This document shows, piece after piece, positions 54,546 to 63,893 of a stretch of 64,000 nt of DNA. Within the stretch, counting starts at the first letter, position 1. The number at the start of each line of letters is the position of its first letter. Where the stretch lies: NCBI RefSeq assembly GCF_019511445.1, contig NZ_JAEUAN010000003.1, positions 308,531 through 372,530 of the forward strand, read 5' to 3'. The DNA is from Aliirhizobium wenxiniae (GTDB lineage: Bacteria; Pseudomonadota; Alphaproteobacteria; Rhizobiales; Rhizobiaceae). The position numbers were made by a program, and so were the translations under genes. A model generated the notes under the pieces. It saw only the letters and a program-made list of their open reading frames with translations. It made no database searches and was not told where the DNA came from.

Positions 54546-55736
54546 ATGGAACAAACTTGGCGCTGGTTCGGCCCTGATGATCCCGTAACCCTGACACAAG
54601 CCAGACAGGCCGGAGCCACCGGCATTGTCACTGCACTTCACCACATGAACCAGGGGCAGGTGTGGACCTCCGAAGAGATCCTCAAGCGCAAGGCCGAAGT
54701 CGAAGCGGCCGGCCTAACCTGGTCGGTGGTGGAAAGCATCGGCGTCGGTGAGGAGATCAAGACCCGCACCGGCAATTACCGCGAGAAGATCGAGAACTAC
54801 AAGCAGTCGATCCGCAATGTCGCCCGCGCCGGCGTGAAAACCATCTGCTACAACTTCATGGTCATCACCGACTGGAGCCGCACCAACCTGATGTACGAGT
54901 TGCCGAATGGCGCCTATGCGCTCCGTTTCGACAGCGTCGATTTTGCCGCCTATGACATCTTCGTATTGAGGCGCAAGGGAGCAGAGGCGAGCTATACGCC
55001 GGAACAGCGAGAGGCTGCCTCCGCACGCTTCGCATCCAAGAGCGATGCGGAAATTGCCGAGCTTGAACGTGTGCTGATCGATTGGCTGCCGGCACGCGAC
55101 TTTGCCTATACGCGCGAAACCTTCCGCGACATGCTCGAGCTTTATTCAAAGATCAGCGTCGAGGATCTTCGCGCCAATCTCATCGCCTTCCTGCAGGAGA
55201 TCACACCGGTCGCCGAAGAGGAAGGCGCGCGGCTGTGCATCCATCCCGACGACCCGTCCTTCCCCATTTTCGGCCTGCCACGCGTCATGTCGACGGCCGA
55301 CGATGTCCGTGCGTTGTTCAAGGGCGTACCGCAGGAGGCCTGCGGTCTCACAATCTGCACCGGCTCCTTCGGCTCCAACCTGAACAATGATCTGGTCGCC
55401 ATGGCCAGGGAGTTTGCGCCGCGCATCCATTTCGTGCATCTGAGAAATACCAGACACGAACCGGATGGTTCCTTTTATGAAGCCGATCATCTTGATGGCG
55501 ACACAGACCTCATCGGCGTGGCAGCGGTCATGATGGCCGAAGAGGACCGGCGCCGTTCGGTCGGCCGCAGCGATACTGAAATCCCGTTCAGGCCCGACCA
55601 CGGCCATCTGATGGGCGACGACATCGGCAAGACGATGAACCCGGGATACTCATTTGTCGGCCGTCTGAAAGGACTGGCAGAGCTTCGCGGAGCCATGCAG
55701 ACGATTGAGGCTTTCCGCAGCGGAAAGTTAACCTGA
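54546..55736 (+). CDS. uxuA: Mannonate dehydratase
   Basis: A 396-residue TIM-barrel enzyme removing water from D-mannonate to give 2-keto-3-deoxygluconate. Family segments: MEQTWRWFGPDDPVTLTQAR, ICYNFMVITDWSRT, LCIHPDDPSFPIFGLPR with the metal-binding Cys/His, and FRPDHGHLMGDD. AAGGA precedes the start. It lies 34 bases after uxuB. Confidence 0.95.
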   Translation: MEQTWRWFGPDDPVTLTQARQAGATGIVTALHHMNQGQVWTSEEILKRKAEVEAAGLTWSVVESIGVGEEIKTRTGNYREKIENYKQSIRNVARAGVKTICYNFMVITDWSRTNLMYELPNGAYALRFDSVDFAAYDIFVLRRKGAEASYTPEQREAASARFASKSDAEIAELERVLIDWLPARDFAYTRETFRDMLELYSKISVEDLRANLIAFLQEITPVAEEEGARLCIHPDDPSFPIFGLPRVMSTADDVRALFKGVPQEACGLTICTGSFGSNLNNDLVAMAREFAPRIHFVHLRNTRHEPDGSFYEADHLDGDTDLIGVAAVMMAEEDRRRSVGRSDTEIPFRPDHGHLMGDDIGKTMNPGYSFVGRLKGLAELRGAMQTIEAFRSGKLT

Positions 55737-55772
55737 CCGTCTGACAGCGACTGCCCTCACACTACGACCAAC

Positions 55773-55803
55773 GGAGTGCCCGGCCGTTACCGGCCGGCAC
55801 TCT
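55773..55803 (+). terminator. Stem-loop after uxuA
   Basis: GAGTGCCCGGCCG and CGGCCGGCACTC pair with one bulged base around a TTAC loop. It is placed between uxuA and the following regulator gene and probably weakens read-through. Confidence 0.6.
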
Positions 55804-55855
55804 GGACAGTGTTGATCGAACTGTGACATGGTAGCATTCATTTGGAGAATTCGAC

Positions 55856-56554
55856 TTGTCGCCTGCAAACGCAACCATTGCCCCTTCGGAAATCGACCCC
55901 AAACAACCGATCGGTCCGCAAGTCTATGCTCTCCTCAAGCGGAAAATCCTTAGCCTGGCATTAAAGCCGAACGAGGCGCTGAGCGAAAAGGAACTGGCAA
56001 CAAGGCTCGGTGTCAGCCGCACACCGGTCCGTGAAGCCCTGATACGCCTTGCCGATGAAGCACTGGTCGATATTTTTCCCCAACGTGGTACCCTCGTGTC
56101 ACCGATAAGGATCGCCGAGGTGCTCGAAGCGCAGTTCCTGCGTGAAGCACTGGAAGCAGCCGTTGTCCGCAAAGCAGCTGAAGAGCCATCGCCCAGGCTC
56201 GTGGATGAAATGGCAACGCTCCTGACACGGCAGCAGAGGGCAGCCAAGGGCGCGGATCCCGAAGAATTCATGCGTCTCGATGAAATGTTCCACTCTGCAA
56301 TCAGCGAAGGCGTGGCCATGCCGCGTGCCTGGCGGATCATCCAGAGCGTCAAGGGACAGATGGATCGTGTGCGCTTCCTCAGCCTGCCGAATAAATCACA
56401 TCTGCTCCTGTTGACCGAACAGCATGCCGAAATCTTCCACGCCGTCGAAGCTGGGGATCCGGACCGCGCCGAAGCGGCCATGCGTCACCATCTCAAGGAA
56501 GTCCTGCAGACGATCCACGCACTCGCCGACGAGATGCCGTCAATCCTCGCCTGA
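55856..56554 (+). CDS. GntR/FCD-type regulator next to hexuronate genes
   Basis: A 232-residue regulator with HTH ATRLGVSRTPVREALIRLAD and an FCD domain (EFMRLDEMFHSAISEG). TTG at 55856 follows GGAG. A likely controller of uxuBA and the divergent TRAP genes, by position. Confidence 0.85.
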   Translation: MSPANATIAPSEIDPKQPIGPQVYALLKRKILSLALKPNEALSEKELATRLGVSRTPVREALIRLADEALVDIFPQRGTLVSPIRIAEVLEAQFLREALEAAVVRKAAEEPSPRLVDEMATLLTRQQRAAKGADPEEFMRLDEMFHSAISEGVAMPRAWRIIQSVKGQMDRVRFLSLPNKSHLLLLTEQHAEIFHAVEAGDPDRAEAAMRHHLKEVLQTIHALADEMPSILA

Positions 56555-56905
56555 GGTCAGTTCGGCCGCACCGCCACAAGAGCATGCTCCTTTGCCTGCG
56601 ACGGAAAGGCTCATGGACAACAGGTCCGGGGCATGTCGCCAATCGAATTGGCTGCAATGGCGACAGCATAATACCAGCCTTTGAAAAACCGATAATTATC
56701 ACGCTCCGTTCACCACTAAGTGATGGCTCGCTGCGTGCTGCTCGCCGTCAACTTGATCTACCGCAATGAAATCATGTCTGATATGCAAGATATACAAGGG
56801 TGAGGAATTTACTGTATCGGGCATGTCGAAGCGTGCTTGAATTCGTGGGGGCGAATTGGAATGCCGGGGGGATCATTTGCGAAATCATGGAGAGCAGGCC
56901 AAGCG
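56555..56905. promoter_or_regulatory. 351-bp gap with tandem 9-mers
   Basis: No gene is supported between the two regulators. GATATGCAA (56780-56788) is directly followed by GATATACAA (56789-56797), upstream of the second regulator; these could be half-sites for a GntR protein. Confidence 0.35.
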
Positions 56906-57703
56906 ATGAACGCCTCGCAGCTCATCCACCTCCGTCTTCGCAACGAAATCATTTCAATGAGCCGACTACCGGGTGAGACAGTCCATGAAAAGGACATCGC
57001 CCAGGAGTTTGGCGTCAGCCGCACACCGGTCCGAGAGGCGCTGTTGCGCCTGTCGGAAGAGGGGCTGGTCGATATCATTGCCAAGTCCGGGACGACCGTT
57101 TCGCGGATCCCGGTCAATGAGCTTCCCGAAGCGATCCTGACGCGAAAAGCCATAGAGCAGATGACAGTGCGCATGGCGGCTGAATTTGCCGTCAAAAGCG
57201 ACATCCTGACGATGCATGCCATTGTAGAGCGTCAAACCGAAGCTCTGATATCGGAAGACGCCAACGGTTTTCACCAGGAAGACGAGGCTCTGCACCACGC
57301 TATCATGGCAGCGGCAGGTTATCCCGGAATCTGGGGATTTGTCGAAGACATCAAGGTGCAACTCGATCGGTTCCGGCGGCTTACCTTGCCGCAGGCGCAC
57401 CGAATGGAGCGTGCACTTGCCGAGCATGTCGAACTGGTGGCCGCCATCGACGCCAGGAATCAGGAAGCCGCCGCAACCGTAATGGGCAATCATCTCGATT
57501 GGCTCGGAGAAAGCCTGGCCGAAATTCAGGATATCAACCCGGACTATTTTTCCGGAAACCCTCAGGATGCGCATTTTCGATGGACCAGAAGGTCACGTGC
57601 GCAGGCTGCACAACCAATGGAATCTGGAGGCACCCTTTTCAGCGAAATCAATCGTGATCCTCAGATGAGGCACGTGCAAATCAAGGGCCAGGAAGGCGCT
57701 TGA
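56906..57703 (+). CDS. GntR/FCD-type regulator of the second TRAP system
   Basis: A 265-residue regulator with HTH AQEFGVSRTPVREALLRLSE and an FCD domain (HQEDEALHHAIMAAAGYPGI). ATG 56906 (MNASQLIHLRLRNEI) begins at the domain border and has GGAGAG about 14 bases upstream; ATG 56837 is the alternative. It lies 71 bases before the binding-protein gene. Confidence 0.83.
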   Translation: MNASQLIHLRLRNEIISMSRLPGETVHEKDIAQEFGVSRTPVREALLRLSEEGLVDIIAKSGTTVSRIPVNELPEAILTRKAIEQMTVRMAAEFAVKSDILTMHAIVERQTEALISEDANGFHQEDEALHHAIMAAAGYPGIWGFVEDIKVQLDRFRRLTLPQAHRMERALAEHVELVAAIDARNQEAAATVMGNHLDWLGESLAEIQDINPDYFSGNPQDAHFRWTRRSRAQAAQPMESGGTLFSEINRDPQMRHVQIKGQEGA

Positions 57704-57774
57704 ACCAGGCGCATGCCCGCCTCAGGTGCCGGCTGCGCTCCTTTTAAAACGACTGCACTTAAGCGGAGGAATAA

Positions 57775-58776
57775 ATGAAGTACACATCCTATATTTCAAT
57801 GATTGCAGGGGCTGTTGCTCTTTCCGCCATCATTCCAGCCGGTATCAGCGCCGCTTCGGCCGCTTCGGTGAATTTTGAAATCGCCTTCAACCAGACAGAG
57901 ACTCATCCGCAGTTCAAGGCGTTGCAGATGTTTGCCGAGGGGCTCAAGGAGCGCACCAATGGCGAATACACGGCTGAAGTCTTCCCGAACGAACTTCTGG
58001 GTGCCCAGAAGGAAACCGTCGAGATGACCCAGACCGGCACGATCGCCATGTCGGTCGCAGCCGCCAGCCTGCTGGAAAGCTGGAACTCCGATTTCTCGGT
58101 GTTCAACCTGCCTTATCTCTTCAACAGCATCGAAGACCAGAAGAAGGTCCTCAACAACCCTGATATCGTTGGCGACCTCTATAAGTCGGTTTCCGACCAG
58201 AGCGTTATCGTTCTCGGTTCCTTCACCGCGGGCGCTCGTTCGGTTTACCTCAAGGACCGCTTCGTAAAGACCCCTGCCGATCTCGCAGGCCAGAAGATCC
58301 GCGTCATGCAGTCGGATACCAATGTCCAGATGATGAAGCACATGGGCGGCGTCGGTATCGCCATGGGTCAGGGTGAAGTCTACACGGCGATCCAGACCGG
58401 TGTTCTCAATGGCGGCGAAAATAACGAAATCGTCTTTTCGTCTCTGAAGCATGCCGAAGTGGCACCGCATTTTTCCAACACGCGCCACCTCATGATTCCG
58501 GATTATCTGGTCATGAACGTAGATCTCTACAATGGCCTGCCGGAGAACATCAAGACGATCGTCAATGAAGAACTGGCCAAGGCCTTCGACTACGAGTTCG
58601 ATGCTTTCGCGGAAGAAGCCGCCAAGGCTCGCGCCGATGCTGAAAAGGCCGGTGCCAAATTCAGCGATGATGTCGACATGGAAGCCTTCCGCGCTTCGGT
58701 CAAGCCGCTCATAGACAGCAAGCTGACCAACGACGTCACCAAGACGATCTACCAGAAGATCGAGGCACTGCGCTGA
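57775..58776 (+). CDS. TRAP transporter binding protein (DctP type), second system
   Basis: A 333-residue periplasmic protein with a signal peptide (MIAGAVALSAIIPAGISAAS). The substrate-binding arginine lies in AGQKIRVMQSDTNVQMMKHM, with MGQGEVYTAIQTGVLNGGEN downstream. The sequence is of the YiaO/sugar-acid type. GCGGAGGAATAA precedes the ATG. Ligand unknown; a sugar acid is likely by context. Confidence 0.9.
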   Translation: MKYTSYISMIAGAVALSAIIPAGISAASAASVNFEIAFNQTETHPQFKALQMFAEGLKERTNGEYTAEVFPNELLGAQKETVEMTQTGTIAMSVAAASLLESWNSDFSVFNLPYLFNSIEDQKKVLNNPDIVGDLYKSVSDQSVIVLGSFTAGARSVYLKDRFVKTPADLAGQKIRVMQSDTNVQMMKHMGGVGIAMGQGEVYTAIQTGVLNGGENNEIVFSSLKHAEVAPHFSNTRHLMIPDYLVMNVDLYNGLPENIKTIVNEELAKAFDYEFDAFAEEAAKARADAEKAGAKFSDDVDMEAFRASVKPLIDSKLTNDVTKTIYQKIEALR

Positions 58777-58788
58777 TCTTTCGAATTG

Positions 58789-58820
58789 CCCAGATCGCCG
58801 CAGCAATGCGGCGATCTGGG
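58789..58820 (+). other. Stem-loop after the second TRAP binding-protein gene
   Basis: A 14-bp perfect stem (58789-58802 with 58807-58820) with a GCAA tetraloop starts 12 bases past the stop codon. It probably protects the binding-protein mRNA and limits read-through into the membrane subunits. Confidence 0.8.
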
Positions 58821-58897
58821 GGATCGTACGCTTCTCTTCGCCACACGAACACTGGCAACCCCGGGCATTTGCCGTTTCCGGGACAGGGATTAAAACA

Positions 58898-59407
58898 ATG
58901 GAAACTATCAAGCGCAGGGTCGATCAGATCCTTGCCTCCTGCTGCATATTGCTATGCGGGCTCCTCACGGTCATCGTGACCTGGCAGGTGGTCGCCCGCT
59001 ACCTCTTCAATAGCCCCGGAGCGCAATCGGAAGAACTCGCCAAGATTTTGTTCGTCTGGCTGACATTGTTCGCCGCAGCACTGCTGTTCGGCGAAAAGGG
59101 TCACATGAATATCGGCATCCTCAGCGATGCGCTGCCTGCACGCTGGAACATCTCGCTCCAGATACTGAGCAGCGTGCTGATCCTGATCTTCTGTGTCGCC
59201 ATTCTTGTTCTCGGCGGCTGGGACGCGGTTGGCCGCACCATGCGCCAGACCAATGCCGCCATGCCTTTCCTGACCACCGGACAGATTTACATGGCATTGC
59301 CGATCTGCGGTTTATTTTCCAGTTTTTATTGCATTTACAACATCATCGTCGACGTCAAGCGCCTTGCTGCCGTCAAGTCGGGCGAGAGCCCGCAGCAGGA
59401 GGGTTGA
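58898..59407 (+). CDS. TRAP transporter small membrane subunit (DctQ type), second system
   Basis: A 169-residue four-helix protein with the DctQ core SPGAQSEELAKILFVWLTLF near residue 41. It ends 3 bases before the large subunit gene. Confidence 0.9.
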   Translation: METIKRRVDQILASCCILLCGLLTVIVTWQVVARYLFNSPGAQSEELAKILFVWLTLFAAALLFGEKGHMNIGILSDALPARWNISLQILSSVLILIFCVAILVLGGWDAVGRTMRQTNAAMPFLTTGQIYMALPICGLFSSFYCIYNIIVDVKRLAAVKSGESPQQEG

Positions 59408-59410
59408 TCC

Positions 59411-60718
59411 ATGGCGAACGCAGCAGACATCGGCCTGATCATGCTGATCAGTATCCCGATCCTTCTTGCTATCGGCGTGCCGATCAGCATCAGCATGGGT
59501 ATCGGCTCCGTGCTTGCCATGAGCACGGTCTTCACCTTCGACCGAATGGCGATCACCGCAGCGCAACGTATCTTCAGCGGCGTCAATAGCTTCTCGCTGC
59601 TGGCGATTCCCTTCTTCGTGCTCGCCGGCATCATCATGACCAATGGCGGCATAGCTCGAAGGCTGATCGATTTCGCCAAAGCCCTCATCGGCTTCATTCC
59701 CGGCGCGCTGATGCAGACCAATATCGTTGCCAACATGCTGTTCGGTTCGATCAGCGGCTCCGGTGTAGCAGCTGCAGCAGCAATCGGCGGCGCCATCGGT
59801 CCGCAGCAGAAGGATGACGGTTATGATCCGGCGGCCGCTGCCGCAGCCAATATCGCATCCGCGCCCTCGGGCATGCTGATCCCGCCGAGCAACACTTTCA
59901 TCATCTACTCGCTGGCAAGCGGCGGTACTTCGGTCGCAGCATTGTTCCTCGCCGGTTATATACCCGGCATCCTGTGGGGTCTCGCCTGTATCATTCCGGC
60001 GATGATTTACGCAGTGCGTGCGGGCTACAAGGCACAGGGCTTCGCCAAGTTCCAGGAGAATTTGCGCGTTACCATCGACGCCCTGCCGGCGCTCTTCCTG
60101 ATCGTGCTGATCGTCGGCGGCATCATCTCCGGCATCTTCACACCGACTGAAGCGAGCTGTATCGCAGTCGTATACGTGCTGGTTCTCTCCTTCGCTTACC
60201 GCACGATCACGGTACAGATGATCCCGAGCTTCCTGCTCGATACCGCCAAGACGACCGGCATGATCATCTTCATGATCGGTATCTCAGCAGTGATGGGCTG
60301 GATCATGGCCTATGCCAAGATCCCCAACATCATCGCGTCCTCGCTTCTGGGCTTCACCGATGATCCGATCCTGATCATGATCATGATGAACGTCATCATG
60401 CTCCTGCTGGGTTGCGTCATGGACCCGACGCCGGCGATCCTGATATTCGCGCCGATCTTCCTGCCGATCGCGATGTCGCTTGGATTTGACCCCGTACATT
60501 TCGGCGTCATCATGGTCTTCAACCTCTCGATCGGCACGATCACGCCACCTGTCGGGCCAATCCTGTTCGTCGGCTGCCGAATAGCCAAGCTCAGGATCGA
60601 GGATGTGTTCAAGCCGCTGCTGCTCTACTTCCTGGTCCTGGTTGCGATGCTTTTCGTGGTTACGTTCATACCTGCACTGTCGCTGCTTCTGCCCCAGGCC
60701 GCAGGCCTGATCCGATAG
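59411..60718 (+). CDS. TRAP transporter large membrane subunit (DctM type), second system
   Basis: A 435-residue channel subunit: LAIPFFVLAGIIMTNGGIAR, NMLFGSISGSGVAAAAAIGG, IASAPSGMLIPPSNTFIIYS and DPTPAILIFAPIFLPIAMSL are DctM signatures. GGAGGG precedes the start. Confidence 0.94.
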   Translation: MANAADIGLIMLISIPILLAIGVPISISMGIGSVLAMSTVFTFDRMAITAAQRIFSGVNSFSLLAIPFFVLAGIIMTNGGIARRLIDFAKALIGFIPGALMQTNIVANMLFGSISGSGVAAAAAIGGAIGPQQKDDGYDPAAAAAANIASAPSGMLIPPSNTFIIYSLASGGTSVAALFLAGYIPGILWGLACIIPAMIYAVRAGYKAQGFAKFQENLRVTIDALPALFLIVLIVGGIISGIFTPTEASCIAVVYVLVLSFAYRTITVQMIPSFLLDTAKTTGMIIFMIGISAVMGWIMAYAKIPNIIASSLLGFTDDPILIMIMMNVIMLLLGCVMDPTPAILIFAPIFLPIAMSLGFDPVHFGVIMVFNLSIGTITPPVGPILFVGCRIAKLRIEDVFKPLLLYFLVLVAMLFVVTFIPALSLLLPQAAGLIR

Positions 60719-61028
60719 CGGGAAAAACACTTAACCCCGTCGCGAAAGGCAATTTGAGCCCAACACGTATGAAAACTGTGCCATCACCTGCAAAGGTGGT
60801 GGCACACCTCTCTCAACGTCAAACAGGCGTGGCCGACTTAAAAGATGCATCGGCAATGACTCCATCTAGCTGGTCGAGCGCTCCAAAACCGTCGCCGCAA
60901 CTCATCCAGCAAAACTTGATGAACAGCATTTTCTCCGCGCTGCAATGGTAGTAAGCGATACACTTGTCCGTGGTAGGCGACGTTATCTTGTTCGTTCCAT
61001 ATCAAGGAACAAACGACCGGAGGAATGT
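60719..61028 (+). terminator. 310-bp gap with a stem-loop terminator at 60778-60805
   Basis: A 12-bp stem (60778-60789 with 60794-60805, one G-T pair) with a GCAA loop lies 60 bases after the TRAP channel gene and probably ends that transcript. The rest of the gap holds no supportable gene and must contain the promoter of the next one. Confidence 0.6.
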
Positions 61029-62555
61029 GTGTATTCTTTAACTAAAAGTCATTCGATTACGAATTTTTCCCGAAACCTGCGACCACGCTTATATTCGTGG
61101 ACCCTTTCAGCCTTTCGCCCCCCTTATCGGATATCGACATTCGTTGGCGCGACGTCTGCTTCGCTTGGTCTGTCATCGCCTGCGCTCGCCGCTGACACGC
61201 ATCTGAATATTGACGGCAGTGCGCTTGGGCTGATCTGGGCCGTTCCCTTTGTCGGCATGCTTCTGTCAATCGCCCTGCTGCCGCTTTTGGCTTCGCATTT
61301 CTGGCACCACCATTTCGGCAAGGTGGCCGCATTCTGGGCTTTGGCGTTTTTCGTTCCGTTCGTTGCCACGCATGCGTCCGGTATCGTCGCCTCGGAGATG
61401 ACCCATGCCATTCTTCTGGACTACGTGCCATTCGTCATTCTGCTGACGTCGCTGTTCACCATTGCCGGCGGGATCTTGGTCACCGGCAACCTGCATGGGT
61501 CGCCCCGTCTCAATACGGCATTGCTAGCCATTGGAACCTTGCTCGCGTCGGTGATCGGAACCACAGGAGCTTCCATGGTGCTGATCCGTCCGTTACTTCG
61601 AGCCAATGATGGAAGGCGGCACAATGTCCATGTCGTCGTCTTCTTCATCTTCCTCGTTTCGAATATCGGCGGTTCGCTGACGCCGCTTGGCGATCCGCCA
61701 CTCTTTCTCGGTTATCTGCGCGGCGTGGATTTCTTCTGGACCACCGTACATATGCTACCGGAAATGGGCTTTGCCGCGCTGATATTGTTGATCCTGTTCT
61801 GGTTCCTCGACAGCCATCTCTACAAGGGAGATACGGATTTTCGCGGTGTTTCCGACCCAACTCCCGACACATCGCGCATCGGGATTTCCGGCAAGATCAA
61901 TTTCGCTTTGCTGATGGTTGTTATCGGCGCAGTGCTGATGTCCGGTTCGTGGAAACCCGAAGTCTCCGTTCCCGTCTTCGGCCTGCACTGGGAGCTGCAG
62001 AACATCGTGCGCGATCTTATCCTGATCGCTGCCGCAATTGCCTCCCTCATGCTGACACCAGCCGGTGTTCGCGAAAGAAACGGCTTCGAATGGGGACCGA
62101 TGCTGGAGGTCGGCAAGCTGTTCGCTGCGATCTTCATCACCATCATTCCGGTTATCGCCATGCTGAAGGCGGCCGAAAACGGTGCGTTTGCACCACTGGT
62201 CGCGCTTGTAACCGCACCAGACGGTGCCCCGATCAATGCCATGTATTTCTGGATGACCGGTCTTCTGTCGTCATTCCTCGACAATGCGCCGACCTATCTG
62301 GTGTTCTTCAATCTGGCGGGTGGTGATCCGGTTGAATTGATGGGTCCGCTTGCCAGAACCCTTGTCGCTATCTCCTGCGGCGCAGTGTTCATGGGCGCCA
62401 ACAGCTATATCGGCAATGCGCCGAATTTCATGGTCAAGGCGATTGCCGAAAATGCCGGCGTCAAGATGCCGAGCTTCTTCGGCTACATGGCTTGGTCGGT
62501 CGGCATTCTCGTGCCGGTCTTCATTCTGGTAACGCTGGTATTCTTCCGCACCTGA
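61029..62555 (+). CDS. Sodium:proton antiporter-like membrane protein
   Basis: A protein of about 508 residues in the ion-transporter superfamily, resembling proteins annotated as sodium:proton antiporters: LIWAVPFVGMLLSIALLPLL, SNIGGSLTPLGDPPLFLGYL, SSFLDNAPTYLVFFNLAGG and GANSYIGNAPNFMVKAIAEN are characteristic. A signal-like segment ends LSSPALAADTHL. GTG 61029 is chosen because CGGAGGAAT lies directly upstream; it leaves a long leader, so the start could be later. Stands alone. Confidence 0.82.
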   Translation: MYSLTKSHSITNFSRNLRPRLYSWTLSAFRPPYRISTFVGATSASLGLSSPALAADTHLNIDGSALGLIWAVPFVGMLLSIALLPLLASHFWHHHFGKVAAFWALAFFVPFVATHASGIVASEMTHAILLDYVPFVILLTSLFTIAGGILVTGNLHGSPRLNTALLAIGTLLASVIGTTGASMVLIRPLLRANDGRRHNVHVVVFFIFLVSNIGGSLTPLGDPPLFLGYLRGVDFFWTTVHMLPEMGFAALILLILFWFLDSHLYKGDTDFRGVSDPTPDTSRIGISGKINFALLMVVIGAVLMSGSWKPEVSVPVFGLHWELQNIVRDLILIAAAIASLMLTPAGVRERNGFEWGPMLEVGKLFAAIFITIIPVIAMLKAAENGAFAPLVALVTAPDGAPINAMYFWMTGLLSSFLDNAPTYLVFFNLAGGDPVELMGPLARTLVAISCGAVFMGANSYIGNAPNFMVKAIAENAGVKMPSFFGYMAWSVGILVPVFILVTLVFFRT

Positions 62556-62767
62556 TGCGGCATGCCTGCCGCTTATCATCGCCTACGAAACAAGAAACCC
62601 CGGCCGCAGCCCCTCGCGGTCGGGAAATCTGGCAAAACACGCGCCGCTCGAAGCGCCATCATCTAGCGGGATGCAAGCCCCTCGTAGCGCTGGGCAGCCT
62701 CGTCCGAGACGCAAGCATTGCCACGATCTGCGGCCGCGTCGGGATAGCGGATAAACATTGTTCGAAG

Positions 62768-63178
62768 ACCGAAGTTTGGACCGCCCGAATTGAGATCTTC
62801 CGGCTGTGGTCACGATGACGGCTGGTTGCGCCACCGGAGTTATGCATCTCGATCAGGAAGTTATACCCGATTTGTCCTGTGAGGACGATCCTCGTTGTGG
62901 TATTGACGCCAATCCCCCAAATTTTCGCGCGAATCCGCAAGGTTCAGGAGCCAATGGACGTTCAGGTACTCGCCTACTGCTTGCCGTTGAAGGTGAGGAG
63001 GGACAAGCAATCGATCCAGCGAGCGTTCTCCCCATACGCGATGAGGCCATTATCCCTCGACTCTCCGGGCTGCAAGAAGTCCAGCATAACTTTTTTTGGC
63101 ATGGGCCCGCTGATCCAGATCATGGGAGATGAACTGGCTGCCAATCTCCATCCGGATCGTCTTTGGATATCCGGTTGA
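62768..63178 (-). pseudogene. Remnant of an IS3-family transposase (orfB 3' part)
   Basis: Read leftward across frames, the sequence gives GYPKTIRMEIGSQFISHDLD, then LDFLQPGESRDNGLIA, then YLNVHWLLNLADSRENLGDW, RQYHNEDRPH and, after a frameshift, IGYNFLIEMHNSGGATS. These follow the order of the C-terminal integrase domain of IS3-family OrfB. Stops and frameshifts interrupt it, and the catalytic aspartate expected in the first block is changed. Near 62768 GGTCCAAACTTC resembles the terminal repeat. The 5' part is missing, cut close to tRNA-fMet. Confidence 0.75.
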
Positions 63179-63220
63179 TCTGCGGCGGGTTGTTTATGAT
63201 GAAGTCTGTTTTGGGGTATT

Positions 63221-63299
<79 letters not shown>

Positions 63300-63306
63300 C
63301 CAAGCG

Positions 63307-63480
63307 TAAATCCCTTTGGGATTTATCGCGACTACGCCATCGAGAAGCGATGGCGGACTGTGCCGGAGCAAAACCTTTAGGTTTTGTCTCCTGTAAGGCG
63401 GGCACCAGACCAAGACCTGTGGGCCAACCTTATTTCTTTTGTTCTGCAAACGACAAAGGGTCGCTTTGGGCGACCCTTTG
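63307..63480 (-). other. Four short stem-loops between 5S rRNA and tRNA-fMet
   Basis: Perfect stems pair 63307-63314 with 63318-63325 (8 bp), 63335-63342 with 63348-63355 (8 bp), 63369-63375 with 63380-63386 (7 bp) and 63454-63463 with 63471-63480 (10 bp). They may guide processing of the rRNA-tRNA precursor. Confidence 0.65.
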
Positions 63481-63542
63481 GTATTGGCCAGGGGCCGTTA
63501 GATTTCGTAATGAGAAGATTGTTTTTTACATTGCCTTTAGAA

Positions 63543-63660
63543 GACCTGGCAGCGACCTACTCTCCCGCGTCTTGAGACGGAGTACCATTGGCGCTGGGGC
63601 GTTTCACGGCCGTGTTCGGAATGGGAACGGGTGCGGCCGCCCCGCCATGACCACCAGGTC
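63543..63660 (-). rRNA. 5S ribosomal RNA
   Basis: A 118-base 5S rRNA gene with matching ends (GACCTGG at the 5' end, CCAGGTC at the 3' end) and the conserved internal CCGTTCCCATTCCGAACACG and GGGAGAGTAGGTCGCTGCC. Confidence 0.96.
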
Positions 63661-63847
63661 ATCTAAGGGCAATGTGAAGAGAAGCTGGTTCACTCTTTCG
63701 AGTGATTGATTAGAACACGTCTGAACCTTTCAGTCTGTAGGATGCTTTTGGCAGCCATACAGGCCAGAGGCCGTCGCCGATCGTTCGGCGGGCCGTCCGC
63801 AGCGTAGCGACGAAGTCGCGACAGCGTCAGGACAAGGTTAAAGGCTT

Positions 63848-63876
63848 ATCATTGCTGCGCTTTGCGCAGCGATGAT
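63848..63876 (-). other. Processing stem between 23S and 5S rRNA
   Basis: A 13-bp stem (63848-63860 with 63864-63876, one G-T pair) with a 3-base loop lies just after the 23S 3' end and is probably an rRNA maturation structure. Confidence 0.5.
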
Positions 63877-63893
63877 GAGCATTGATCAATGAG

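Noticed and set aside
60754..60951. 65-codon plus-strand frame after the second TRAP system
   Set aside because: It runs through the terminator hairpin and has no ribosome site or similarity I can name.
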